Below, in pieces: positions 44,195 through 51,887 of a stretch of DNA of 64,000 nt (its first letter is position 1; every line of letters starts with the position of its first letter). The position numbers were made by a program, and so were the translations under genes. The stretch covers positions 1,426,001 to 1,490,000 of the forward strand of contig NZ_LR590481.1 of the NCBI RefSeq assembly GCF_901482605.1, in the 5' to 3' direction. This stretch comes from Hathewaya histolytica. GTDB taxonomy: Bacteria > Bacillota > Clostridia > Clostridiales > Clostridiaceae. Below the pieces are notes generated by a model that saw only the letters and a program-made list of their open reading frames with translations, had not been told where the DNA came from and made no database searches.

Positions 44195-44902
44195 TTAAGC
44201 TATTATTTGAACATTTTTAATTCCTTTAAGCTGTTCTTCTAAATACTCCTTAATACTAGCTATAGCCTTATTTCTCCATGCCCCTCCATCTGCTTCAAAT
44301 AAGGCTGCCCTTGGTCCACTTTGCATACGAAATATAAATTTACTTTCAGGTTGTTCTATTTCTGGGAATGTTCTAAATGGTGCTAAAACTACTGGATTAG
44401 GCACTTTTACATCATTAACACTCGCCACTCCTGTTTTAATTGTTGCTGCTTGACTAACTCCATCATCTCCTATTTGCTTGACTGCTTCGTCTTTTACACA
44501 TCCAGTAACTTTTAAAAGTAAAGATCTATCTTTATTTTCTACAAATGATGATTGAAGCATTATATTAAATTGTTCTGTGTCCATAAAACTATCAAAACAA
44601 ATATTATTAGGTGTAAGTGCCTTACATATCATATAAGTTTCCCTTTCTGCATCCTTTCTTAATGTGCTATATAAAGCTACTTTATTAGGATTTTTAACAT
44701 GAACTATAAACATTTCACTTCTTCTATCCAATTTGTTCTTTAAATAATCTACTAATCCCGTTAATGTTGTTACTTCCAATTCTGCTGGAATTGGTTCTTT
44801 CACCATTTGTAATCTTTTAGTTGAATAATTGTGGCCATTAATCTCAATCATTTCATTTCTTCCTAAACCTACTAAATACTCTAAAGCCTCTTGATTAAAC
44901 AT
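44195..44902 (-). CDS. Uncharacterised conserved phage protein (early region)
   Basis: The 235-residue acidic protein (MFNQEALEYLVGLGRNEMIE, STLRKDAERETYMICKALTP, FRMQSGPRAALFEADGG) is of a type conserved in Firmicute phage early regions next to a so-called replication-terminator-like gene. I see no catalytic motif. It contains a good SD (AGGAGG). It possibly takes part in DNA replication or host takeover, but nothing is known for certain. Confidence 0.68.
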   Translation of the reverse strand: MFNQEALEYLVGLGRNEMIEINGHNYSTKRLQMVKEPIPAELEVTTLTGLVDYLKNKLDRRSEMFIVHVKNPNKVALYSTLRKDAERETYMICKALTPNNICFDSFMDTEQFNIMLQSSFVENKDRSLLLKVTGCVKDEAVKQIGDDGVSQAATIKTGVASVNDVKVPNPVVLAPFRTFPEIEQPESKFIFRMQSGPRAALFEADGGAWRNKAIASIKEYLEEQLKGIKNVQIIA

Positions 44903-44924
44903 AATATATTCCTCCTAAATTTTA

Positions 44925-45314
44925 TTATTTTATTATTTGTAATCCTTCTGTTGAAGTTTCTTCTTTTATTGTTGTTGTAACTTCACCAGTTTCGGAATTT
45001 ACTTTCATTGCTGTTTGTCCTGGTAGTTGTTTCTTAAATTCTGTTCCTAAAACTTCTCCATCTAAATCTCTGTCTATAATAATCTTTGTGCTTACTGCAG
45101 AACGTGGAGCTAGTTTAGTTTTTGCACTAATTTCAACCTCTGTAAGTTCCCTATCTTCTCCTGTGGTAAATTTCATTTCTAAAGTTAGCTTTCTTTTTGC
45201 TTTCCACTCTGTATTAGGGTCTGCAATATTCTCTAATACCTCTTTTAATGCTTGATTCATTCTTTCAGCTAAAGCTCCATTGGCAAAACTCTCTAAGTTA
45301 ATCATCTTTTCCAT
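44925..45314 (-). CDS. Phage protein, 'replication terminator'-like
   Basis: The 129-residue protein (MINLESFANGALAERMNQAL, KAKRKLTLEMKFTTGEDRELTEVE, DLDGEVLGTEF) matches by appearance the small early phage proteins often labelled replication terminator protein, a label without strong experimental support in phages. It is paired with the 44195 gene (22-base gap). No DNA-binding domain is visible, so the label should be used with care. Confidence 0.62.
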   Translation of the reverse strand: MEKMINLESFANGALAERMNQALKEVLENIADPNTEWKAKRKLTLEMKFTTGEDRELTEVEISAKTKLAPRSAVSTKIIIDRDLDGEVLGTEFKKQLPGQTAMKVNSETGEVTTTIKEETSTEGLQIIK

Positions 45315-45360
45315 AAACTTATATCTCTCCTTGTATCATAGTTTTATTACTCTAGTACAC

Positions 45361-45399
45361 TCTAGGTATAAACTTTGCTAAATCTAGCCTATACCTAGA
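45361..45399. repeat. 39-bp hairpin repeat, copy 1
   Basis: The unit is TCTAGGTATA, AACTTTGCTAAATCTAGCC, TATACCTAGA, with the ends pairing over 10 bp. A second copy at 46940-46978 differs at only a few positions. Both copies fall between genes of the early operon. Confidence 0.78.
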
Positions 45400-45412
45400 A
45401 TTTGTTTAGTTC

Positions 45413-45796
45413 TTACTTTATGTTGTTAAGTGTTCTTTCTAAGATTTCTTTAAGTTTTAAAGCATCTTCATATTCTAAGTTATTTTTAAATACTTTTTTA
45501 TCTCTAATTATTTGGTGAATTAAAGAAATCAAATTTTCTTCAAGTTTCACTTTCGCATACCATTTTTTAAAATCTTCTGTGATTATGTGGTATGCTCCAA
45601 AGCTCTTTAACAATACTCCGTTATCCAATCTGATATAACCTTTTGGAGTTCTTTTAATTACTTTTCGTTGTTTAATTATCCTTAAACCACTCCAAAGGTC
45701 GTGTTCAATTTCAACTATAATATCATTCGCCTTTAAATCGTTCCATGACTTTTCTCTTTCTTCCTTATTCATTTCAGGAAACTTTAAGCCTTTCAT
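45413..45796 (-). CDS. Uncharacterised phage protein
   Basis: The 127-residue basic protein starts MKGLKFPEMNKEEREKSWND with AAGGAGG five bases before the ATG (45794-45796); the frame extends nine codons further up without an SD. It has a beta-rich middle (IIVEIEHDLWSGLRIIKQRKV) resembling SH3-like barrels and a helical end. Unknown function in the early operon. Confidence 0.62.
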   Translation of the reverse strand: MKGLKFPEMNKEEREKSWNDLKANDIIVEIEHDLWSGLRIIKQRKVIKRTPKGYIRLDNGVLLKSFGAYHIITEDFKKWYAKVKLEENLISLIHQIIRDKKVFKNNLEYEDALKLKEILERTLNNIK

Positions 45797-45823
45797 AAAT
45801 ACCTCCTTAAAATTAGCTCGCAA

Positions 45824-46279
45824 TTATTTCATAAATACAAGCCAATGTGTCTTTGCTCTTTTATTACCTAGCAATGGTTTATGATCTATTAAGTCTAAAA
45901 TTTGCTTTAGTTTTATTTGTTCTTCATTCCATTTAAAAATCAATACTCCATATTCATCTAAAACTCTCATACATTCGTCGAAACCTTTTTTAATATCTTC
46001 TTCCCATGTATCTGATAACCTTCCATATTTCTTAGCCAGCCATGATTTTTCACCGACTTTAATCAAATGAGGTGGGTCAAATACAACAAGTTTAAACGTA
46101 TTATCTTTATATGGAATCTGCCTAAAATCTCCTATAATATCTGGTTTAATAACAAGTTTTCTTCCGTCGCATAAGGTATCTTCAAGTTCTCTATTATCCA
46201 TAAAAATCACATTTTTATTTTGTTTATCAAACCAAAACATTCTGCTTCCACAACATACATCAATTATTGGTTTTAACAC
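45824..46279 (-). CDS. Small class I SAM-dependent methyltransferase-like protein
   Basis: The 151-residue protein has DVCCGSRMFWFD at residues 7-18 as motif I, and FDPPHLIK near 80 as motif IV, plus LDEYGVLIFKWNEE; DPPH is a variant of DPPY used by adenine methyltransferases. It is short, without a target recognition domain, and such proteins occur in many Firmicute phages. Nucleic acid substrate and activity are unproven. Confidence 0.75.
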   Translation of the reverse strand: MLKPIIDVCCGSRMFWFDKQNKNVIFMDNRELEDTLCDGRKLVIKPDIIGDFRQIPYKDNTFKLVVFDPPHLIKVGEKSWLAKKYGRLSDTWEEDIKKGFDECMRVLDEYGVLIFKWNEEQIKLKQILDLIDHKPLLGNKRAKTHWLVFMK

Positions 46280-46312
46280 TCTTATTCCTCCCTATTTACA
46301 CTATTCTCTGAT

Positions 46313-46537
46313 CTAAAATTGTCTTTTCCAAATGACCCTTATATTCTTATATTTTTCTTTTAACATTTCATACAATCTTGTTACTTGCAAACCAGTATTT
46401 TCTCCATTTATGAACCATTCACCATACTCTTTACCTTTTACAGCGCCATACCTTAGCTGCAGTTTTTCAGTATCACATTGTAAGTTAACTTTGCAATGTG
46501 TCATTAAAACCATATAAACATTATCTCTTTTTGCCAT
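46313..46537 (-). CDS. Uncharacterised small phage protein
   Basis: The 74-residue basic protein (MAKRDNVYMVLMTHCKVNLQ, ENTGLQVTRLYEMLKEKYKN) has AAGGAGGG before its ATG. No domain recognised. It lies between the small methyltransferase and another hypothetical gene in the early operon. Confidence 0.58.
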   Translation of the reverse strand: MAKRDNVYMVLMTHCKVNLQCDTEKLQLRYGAVKGKEYGEWFINGENTGLQVTRLYEMLKEKYKNIRVIWKRQF

Positions 46538-46615
46538 ATCTATATTCCCTCCTTGTTTATACTATCCTAAAACTCTCTAGCTTGATTTTTGACTTGTTTT
46601 TTATCGACATTATAT

Positions 46616-46843
46616 TCAGTTGCTAGTCTTAATCCCCTTGCATCCATCACAGCTCTTTCTAGAATCGCAAATATTAACTCTGCATAATTCTTGTCCATTG
46701 CTAATATCCTCCCCAAAAGCTTTAAGCAATTCATTTAATTTGTTCCTTCTCCTAATTTCTGATTTTAAAAATGTCTTCCAATCTTCATTATTAAAATGCA
46801 TTTCTACAACCTTATTGATTATTTCTTCATTACTTTCGCACAT
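46616..46843 (-). CDS. Uncharacterised small Cys-containing phage protein
   Basis: The 75-residue protein (MCESNEEIINKVVEMHFNNE, CRVNICDSRKSCDGCKG) ends in a cluster of four cysteines. SD GAGGTGA. It starts 13 bases after the stop of an ssb remnant, whose deletion probably brought it here. Function unknown. Confidence 0.58.
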   Translation of the reverse strand: MCESNEEIINKVVEMHFNNEDWKTFLKSEIRRRNKLNELLKAFGEDISNGQELCRVNICDSRKSCDGCKGIKTSN

Positions 46844-46856
46844 CTATATCACCTCT

Positions 46857-46939
46857 TTAAAAAGGAAGGTCATCATCATTTACTTCTGTATAAGCACTCT
46901 CATAATTTTCAGTTGCTACGTTATTTGCTGGTCCAGCAT
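46857..46939 (-). pseudogene. Remnant of a second ssb gene (C-terminal tail only)
   Basis: The minus strand keeps NAGPANNVATENYESAYTEV followed by Asn-Asp-Asp-Asp-Leu-Pro-Phe and a stop, the acidic tip of single-stranded DNA-binding proteins. It resembles the end of the intact ssb at 47923 ([11 protein letters not shown]). No upstream OB-fold or start is present; the reading is cut at 46940 by the 39-bp hairpin repeat. Confidence 0.75.
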
Positions 46940-46978
46940 TTAGGTATAAACTTTGCTAACTCTAGCCTATGCCTAGAG
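46940..46978. repeat. 39-bp hairpin repeat, copy 2
   Basis: Near copy of 45361-45399, with TAGGTATAAACTTTGCTAAC and TCTAGCCTATGCCTAGAG. It lies exactly at the broken edge of the ssb remnant. Confidence 0.78.
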
Positions 46979-47003
46979 TTACAATATATTTGAATTGAAC
47001 TTA

Positions 47004-47816
47004 TTACAATTTAAACATAGATAGCTGTTCGCATTCATTTTTATTTTCTATTAGCATTTGTTCTTTTGCTTTCTTAAAAAACTCTTTGGATATTTCAAAA
47101 CCATAGCTGTTTCTGTTCAATTCATTGCAAGCTCTTAGGGTTGTCCCACTACCTGCTACTGGATCTATTACAACATCACCTTCATCAGTGAATATTCCAA
47201 TTAATTGTTTCAACAAACCTACTGGCTTTTGAGTTGGGTGGATCTTTGGATAAATTTTGGGGTTATCTCTTTTCCATTCAAACCAGTTAAAAATCATTCT
47301 TCCCTTTCCTGTTTCCTTTTTACCATTATTAAACTTAGGCAATTTATCTCTATATAATACAACTGCGTGTTCAGTAGCTCCAACTATTTTCATGTTAGCC
47401 TTTAATACCTGTGCTGAATAATTTTTAATAAAAAATAGTGGATAACTGTTTTTAAAGCCATACTTTTTTCCATATTGAATAACAGTAGGAATTTGTTCAA
47501 AGGAACAAAATACGATCATAGCTGGAGCTTTACCTTTCTCCTTAGGTTCTTTGATTAATAATCTATTACAAAAGTGGAAATATTCAGCGATATTAAAATT
47601 ATGATCTGTATTAAAAAACGCTTTTCCTGCCTTCTTACTTTCTCCATTCTTATTGTTACCACCTATATACCATTCAGGATTTGAGGCATAGGCATTAACT
47701 CCTAGATTGTAAGGTATATCTGCTATTACTAACTGCGCTTTTGGTATACCGTACCTTTTATAATTTTGAAAATTATCATTAAACAATTGCATTTTTATTT
47801 TTTTATTACTTCCCAT
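47004..47816 (-). CDS. DNA methyltransferase (N6-adenine / N4-cytosine class)
   Basis: The 270-residue protein has the catalytic motif IADIPYNLGVNAY near 30-42 (a variant of the (D/N)PPY signature), AEYFHFCNRLL, and FxGxG-type motif I near the C-terminus VVIDPVAGSGTTLRACNELN. This beta-class order places catalysis before the SAM site. The start is ATG 47814-47816 so that AGGAGG is ten bases away; the first ATG in frame touches the SD. No restriction partner is adjacent, so it is probably a protective phage methylase. Confidence 0.85.
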   Translation of the reverse strand: MGSNKKIKMQLFNDNFQNYKRYGIPKAQLVIADIPYNLGVNAYASNPEWYIGGNNKNGESKKAGKAFFNTDHNFNIAEYFHFCNRLLIKEPKEKGKAPAMIVFCSFEQIPTVIQYGKKYGFKNSYPLFFIKNYSAQVLKANMKIVGATEHAVVLYRDKLPKFNNGKKETGKGRMIFNWFEWKRDNPKIYPKIHPTQKPVGLLKQLIGIFTDEGDVVIDPVAGSGTTLRACNELNRNSYGFEISKEFFKKAKEQMLIENKNECEQLSMFKL

Positions 47817-47922
47817 TATTCCCATTCCTCCTCGTCAGGAAGTGTGCACACACTCTTTATCTAGAATTACTCCATTTTTATTTATTAACCTTCTTTAAGT
47901 CGCTTTCTCTAAAGACTACACT

Positions 47923-48321
47923 CTAAAATGGTATATCATCATCATCTACTTCCGTATAAGAGTTCTCCCATGTGTTTTGTTGTTGCTCTGTAGCTTGTCC
48001 ATCTTTCTTACTTCCAATAAACTGAACTTCTTCAGCAATTACCTCTGTAACATATCTTCTAGTTCCGTCCTTTGCTTCATAACTTCTTGTTTCTATTCTT
48101 CCGCTAATACCAATCATTCTACCTTTACTCATGTAATTAGCCGTTACTTCGGCCATTCTACCCCAAACAACTACAGGAATAAAATCAGCTTCCGGTTGAC
48201 CTTCTTTTTTAAACCTTCTATTTACTGCCAGTGTAAAGGTTGTAACGGCTGTTCCTGCTCCTGGTGTAAACTTCAATTCAGGGTCTGCACATAATCTTCC
48301 AACTAAAGTTACTTTATTCAT
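47923..48321 (-). CDS. ssb: Single-stranded DNA-binding protein
   Basis: The 132-residue OB-fold SSB begins [19 protein letters not shown] and has [27 protein letters not shown] and [20 protein letters not shown], a short Gln-rich linker and the acidic tip DDDDIPF that binds partner proteins. Full length for a Firmicute phage SSB. It overlaps the MazG-like gene by one base. A remnant of a second copy lies at 46857-46939. Confidence 0.95.
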   Translation of the reverse strand: MNKVTLVGRLCADPELKFTPGAGTAVTTFTLAVNRRFKKEGQPEADFIPVVVWGRMAEVTANYMSKGRMIGISGRIETRSYEAKDGTRRYVTEVIAEEVQFIGSKKDGQATEQQQNTWENSYTEVDDDDIPF

Positions 48322-48596
48322 TATTTATCACCTTTCAATCTATTTTCTAATCTCTTAACTTTTAAATCTTTTTGAAATTGAACTTTATCCTTTATGTCAA
48401 AAGCTAATTGCATTTGCTCAAGCATTATTGTTACATCTGCTATTTCTTCAGCTATGTTATCTACTGTCTTCTTACCACGTTTAAATTTACATAGCTCCTT
48501 TTGCAGTTCTGACATTTCTTCAAATACCATATCTATTTGAGCGTTTAATCCATATCTTTCTATTGCTTTTGTATAGATTTCTTTGTTCTTATCCAT
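48321..48596 (-). CDS. MazG-like nucleotide pyrophosphohydrolase
   Basis: The 91-residue protein has the all-alpha NTP-PPase pattern: [13 protein letters not shown] (residues 25-37) and [15 protein letters not shown] (47-61), the EExxE and ExxD metal-binding clusters. Such single-domain proteins in phages may cleave dNTPs or alarmone-like molecules. It lies between ssb and the PP-loop enzyme in the replication operon. Confidence 0.8.
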   Translation of the reverse strand: MDKNKEIYTKAIERYGLNAQIDMVFEEMSELQKELCKFKRGKKTVDNIAEEIADVTIMLEQMQLAFDIKDKVQFQKDLKVKRLENRLKGDK

Positions 48597-48601
48597 TTTT
48601 A

Positions 48602-49375
48602 TTAACTCTCCTCTATAAAATTTAATTGTTCTTTTTTGAAAAACAAATGTTTTTCTACTAAAATCATAGGTTTTTCAATACTACTCATTTCTTCATATCT
48701 AAATTTTTTCTCTAGTTCTCTTAATGTTGTACCATCTGCCTTAAATGATATTGGGCTATCCTTGTCCATTCTAAGCATCTTTTCCCATAACATTGGATAA
48801 TGCCTTCTTAAACTTCTAAGACTATTTAAACTTTGTTTAGGACATAAATAACAGCCAAGCCTTTCAAACTTCCAGTACATAGGATTTCTAAACCCCTTTT
48901 CTTTTATATAATTTAAACAATCTTTTTCTGTCATTTTTAAATCATATAGTGGAGCTATACAATTTTTAGGAAGTCTTTTATATCTTTCAGGTTCATCAAA
49001 TGCAATTCCAACATATCTTTTATGTTCCCCAACTTCCCTAAAGTATTTATTTAAAGGTTTTATCTTTAATCTACTATTACACCAAGCTCCTAACATAAAA
49101 GGCCAACCCCATATTTGTCCTTTTCTTTTTCCAGTAGTATTAACTGTATAGAAATAATCTTCGAAACTCTTTTCAGTTCTAACCCAATCAAATTTAATAC
49201 CTGGTTTAAGCTCTTTAAATTTTCTTTCAGCTATTTTGATAATGTTTATTTGTTCTCCAAATTCAAGTCCTGTATCACAGAAAACTATTCTATCTAAAGG
49301 TAATCCTAATTCAAATATCTTTAATATCATTGCCGTGCTATCTTTACCACCGCTAAAACTTGCTATATATTGCAT
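48602..49375 (-). CDS. PP-loop ATPase, PAPS reductase/DndC-like family
   Basis: The 257-residue protein begins with the PP-loop FSGGKDSTAMIL (residues 7-18) and has VFCDTGLEF, GAWCNSRLKI and, near residue 170, GCYLCPKQSLNSL. The family activates substrates by adenylation and may transfer sulfur. Phage members are common but mostly uncharacterised, and they have been linked to DNA modification (the DndC subfamily) or to sulfur metabolism. Located between the replisome organiser and MazG-like genes. Confidence 0.78.
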   Translation of the reverse strand: MQYIASFSGGKDSTAMILKIFELGLPLDRIVFCDTGLEFGEQINIIKIAERKFKELKPGIKFDWVRTEKSFEDYFYTVNTTGKRKGQIWGWPFMLGAWCNSRLKIKPLNKYFREVGEHKRYVGIAFDEPERYKRLPKNCIAPLYDLKMTEKDCLNYIKEKGFRNPMYWKFERLGCYLCPKQSLNSLRSLRRHYPMLWEKMLRMDKDSPISFKADGTTLRELEKKFRYEEMSSIEKPMILVEKHLFFKKEQLNFIEES

Positions 49376-49383
49376 TATCTCTC

Positions 49384-49461
49384 CTACTTTTTTCTTTTAT
49401 TAAAATACAATATAACTAATCTTATAGCTGCTATTGCTCCGAACGTTATTAAAAATGCCAT
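49384..49461 (-). CDS. 25-residue membrane peptide
   Basis: The peptide MAFLITFGAIAAIRLVILYF with a basic end (NKRKK) has an SD (GGGAG) formed by the last codons of the replisome gene, whose stop is four bases before. The single-helix, positive-inside design is like other tiny phage membrane peptides. Function unknown. Confidence 0.55.
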   Translation of the reverse strand: MAFLITFGAIAAIRLVILYFNKRKK

Positions 49462-49464
49462 TCC

Positions 49465-50376
49465 CTACTCCCATCCTAATATTTTTTTCTCTAATTCTCC
49501 GAAATCATAATCCCTCTGTTCATAATCACAAAATTTATTTTTCTTATCGCCATAATTATTTTTAGGCTTATTATTCTTAGAATCTTTATCTTCATAATTT
49601 CCTTCTAAAACTTTTAGAAAGTTATTAGGTTTAATCAGCCAATCAAATGTTATGGTCCACCCTTTGTTATTTTGTCCTTTTAAAAATGAAGATTTATTTA
49701 TATTCCCTATTGCATCTATAACCTTATCTATCCCATATTCCTTAACTCTTGCATTTAAAAGTTTATATCGATTGGTTCCTGGTTTAATAGATATGACTTT
49801 CTGCAATTCTAAACTATTCCATTTATCTACTATGGGTTGTACTTTAGTACTACTAACTATATCTTTAGATATAGTATTATTATCTTTATCTATATCTTCT
49901 TCTAATTCTAATTCTCTTTCTAATTCTGTCTCGCTAACATTAACTTTACTGTTAGTTTTACCGTTAACTTTACAATCTCCACTAGCTAGAAGTTTTTGCT
50001 TTTCCCTGTACTTTCTCATATAATTTTTCATGTATTTATTTTTTTCTTCTATTTGGTCTAAAGTCTGATGTTTGCTCCAGTTAGGAATTGTTATGGTGTT
50101 ATTAACCATTTCTATCATTCCAAAACCTTCAAAGGTTTTTAATGCTAATCTTATAGTGTTTACAGGTCTCCTAAATATAGTTGCTAGCATTTCATCTGTA
50201 TAAGGTATCCTGTCATTTAACAGGAATACCCCACTATTATTCTTTTTACCTGCTAGACACAATAGTTTAAACCAAATAACTATTATGCTATCAGCTTCAG
50301 GCATACTCTCTATAAGCAATACCTTTTCATCATCAAATATATCCGTAACAATTTTTATCCACTTTACTTGCGACAT
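49465..50376 (-). CDS. Replisome organiser (phage replication initiator, N-terminal WH type)
   Basis: The 303-residue protein begins with the phage replisome-organiser N-terminal domain (VKWIKIVTDIFDDEKVLLI, RIPYTDEMLATIFRRPVNTI, residues 1-115). A Glu-rich linker (ELERELELEED) follows, then a DnaD-like C-terminal part (KGWTITFDWLIKPNNFLKVLEGNY) and a charged tail. It binds origin DNA and loads helicase. Iterons inside its own linker region (49940-49975) mark a likely replication origin. No separate helicase loader is seen in the window. Confidence 0.85.
   Translation of the reverse strand: MSQVKWIKIVTDIFDDEKVLLIESMPEADSIIVIWFKLLCLAGKKNNSGVFLLNDRIPYTDEMLATIFRRPVNTIRLALKTFEGFGMIEMVNNTITIPNWSKHQTLDQIEEKNKYMKNYMRKYREKQKLLASGDCKVNGKTNSKVNVSETELERELELEEDIDKDNNTISKDIVSSTKVQPIVDKWNSLELQKVISIKPGTNRYKLLNARVKEYGIDKVIDAIGNINKSSFLKGQNNKGWTITFDWLIKPNNFLKVLEGNYEDKDSKNNKPKNNYGDKKNKFCDYEQRDYDFGELEKKILGWE
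49940..49975. other. Iteron-like direct repeats: candidate phage origin
   Basis: Three 12-bp direct repeats follow each other without gaps on the plus strand: TTAACTTTACTG, TTAGTTTTACCG, TTAACTTTACAA. They lie inside the replisome organiser gene, like the lambda O iterons, and encode a four-residue repeat (VNGK, TNSK, VNVS). An AT-rich, repeat-rich stretch (TCTAATTC units) at 49904-49930 is adjacent and could serve as the unwinding region. Confidence 0.65.
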
Positions 50377-50385
50377 ATCTTCCTC

Positions 50386-50601
50386 CTATAGCTCTCCTAT
50401 TATCTTCTTAATATCTCTTAATTCTTCTTCTGTTAAATTGTGAACTACTATCTCGGAATTATCTCTTTCATAATCTATAAATAAACACTTTCTTGATGTT
50501 CTCAATCCATCAGCTCCATGAAATTCAACTCTATTGTTATGACATTCATCTTCTATAATTTCTGTAACCGTAGCTGATTTAGTTGTATATTCTCTTATCA
50601 T
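50386..50601 (-). CDS. Uncharacterised small phage protein
   Basis: The 71-residue protein (MIREYTTKSATVTEIIEDEC, TSRKCLFIDYERDNSEIVVH) is acidic with alpha/beta pattern. SD AGGTGAT precedes it. It lies between the ERF protein and the replisome organiser. No family recognised. Confidence 0.58.
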   Translation of the reverse strand: MIREYTTKSATVTEIIEDECHNNRVEFHGADGLRTSRKCLFIDYERDNSEIVVHNLTEEELRDIKKIIGEL

Positions 50602-50609
50602 TTAATCAC

Positions 50610-51179
50610 CTACTTCTTTTTTAGCCATACCATGACTTGTTTCCAATCATTATATTGAAGTTCTTCAAACCTCTTAACCTTTCTGAATCCGCATATATAT
50701 TCTTCCGTAATATTCTTTTCTTTTGCTAGATTCCTAACTTCTGTAGCTTGTTCCTTGGTAATTATTTTAGGTTGGCTTGTCCCATGTGTAGCCATATTCC
50801 CATCATCATCATCTTCACTTGCTATCCCTAACATGGCTGATAATTGATACCTTCTCGCATATGTTATTGAACTTCCTGACCCTTGAGCAGTAGGTTTATC
50901 ATTTTTTAACTTTAATGGTTCACTTAAAATCCATTCTCCACTTTCATGAAGTACCATAGTTACTATAGAAACCATTCCACCATCTTCACTATTAGGCATT
51001 TGTATATAGCTTAATCCGTACTTACTTAGAGGTTCTTTTATAGTGTTTATAACTTCATCTAACGGTGCATATTTAGAATTAAAGAAAGGATTATTTGCTA
51101 CATTTTTAGGATTTTTAACTTCTGCTTGAAATTTACTTAATGCTACTGCAAGTTCTTTAATGCTTTCAGATTTCTTCAT
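50610..51179 (-). CDS. erf: ERF family single-strand annealing protein
   Basis: The 189-residue recombinase promotes annealing of complementary strands in phage recombination. ERF hallmarks: NPFFNSKYAPLDEVINTI near residues 31-48, GLSYIQMPN, MVLHESGEWILSEPL and AQGSGSSITYARRYQLSAML near 105-125. The C-terminal part is shorter than in P22 Erf. Paired with the Gam-like protein just upstream, a recombination pair protecting and annealing phage ends. Confidence 0.9.
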   Translation of the reverse strand: MKKSESIKELAVALSKFQAEVKNPKNVANNPFFNSKYAPLDEVINTIKEPLSKYGLSYIQMPNSEDGGMVSIVTMVLHESGEWILSEPLKLKNDKPTAQGSGSSITYARRYQLSAMLGIASEDDDDGNMATHGTSQPKIITKEQATEVRNLAKEKNITEEYICGFRKVKRFEELQYNDWKQVMVWLKKK

Positions 51180-51188
51180 GTTACCCTC

Positions 51189-51701
51189 CTATTCAACTTT
51201 TACAGTTATACTTTCAATTTGTTCAATCTCTACCCCAGGAAGCACTTCTCCAGTAGTTTGATTAACACCATCTTTAAATACTTTTTTTAACTCTGTTTTG
51301 TTTATATCTTCTTTAATTTTTATAAGATCCATATCATTTTCTTTTAAGTAATTAATAAGTTCTTCTTCATTTACATAGTTCCATTTCTTTGATTTTCTTG
51401 AGGTAACCTTACCGTATGGTGTACTAAGTTTAAATTTCTTATCAACTTCTCTTTGCTTCATGTAATATTCAGTTAATAAGCTTTCAAAGAACTCCATAGA
51501 ATTTTTTAAATCCTCATTTTCTTTTTTTCTCCACGTCTCTATTCTTAAAACTTCTTCATCTGCAAGCCTATTATTTTCATCTATCTTACCTTTAATTGCA
51601 TTCATTTTTCTAAAACACCAATTAGCACTATCTAAGTCATTAACCTTAAAGCCTTCCTTAATTTCTTCTCTTAATTCTTCTTGTAATAATGCATTATCCA
51701 T
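51189..51701 (-). CDS. Gam-like host-nuclease inhibitor
   Basis: The 170-residue protein is strongly helical (SANWCFRKMNAIKGKIDENN, LRIETWRKKENEDLKNSM) and contains TPYGKVTSRKSKKWNYVNEE, the loop typical of the Mu Gam-like family which binds DNA ends and blocks RecBCD/AddAB-type nucleases. It is followed by the ERF protein 10 bases later. Function is from the family and neighbourhood. Confidence 0.82.
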   Translation of the reverse strand: MDNALLQEELREEIKEGFKVNDLDSANWCFRKMNAIKGKIDENNRLADEEVLRIETWRKKENEDLKNSMEFFESLLTEYYMKQREVDKKFKLSTPYGKVTSRKSKKWNYVNEEELINYLKENDMDLIKIKEDINKTELKKVFKDGVNQTTGEVLPGVEIEQIESITVKVE

Positions 51702-51887
51702 CTTTACAAATCCTCCGATTTCTTATAAACTATAATTGGTTTTTTAAATTAATTTATTGGTGGCTTTTTGCCATCTCTTTTTTTATTCTTTTATTTAAAT
51801 CTTGCCTTTTAGGTATTTTTATCACTCCTTATTTCCCATCCCTTTTAAAAGGGAAGCAAATAAAATCTTTGTATTCTTATTTATTTT

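Noticed and set aside
46556-46615. 17-codon frame MSIKNKSKIKLESFRIV
   Set aside because: No SD and no start context between two small phage genes; probably non-coding.
51702-51887. Tiny frame after AAGGAG (reading PKRQDLNKRIKKEMAKSHQ)
   Set aside because: It would need an ATA start codon; without expression evidence I do not call it a gene.
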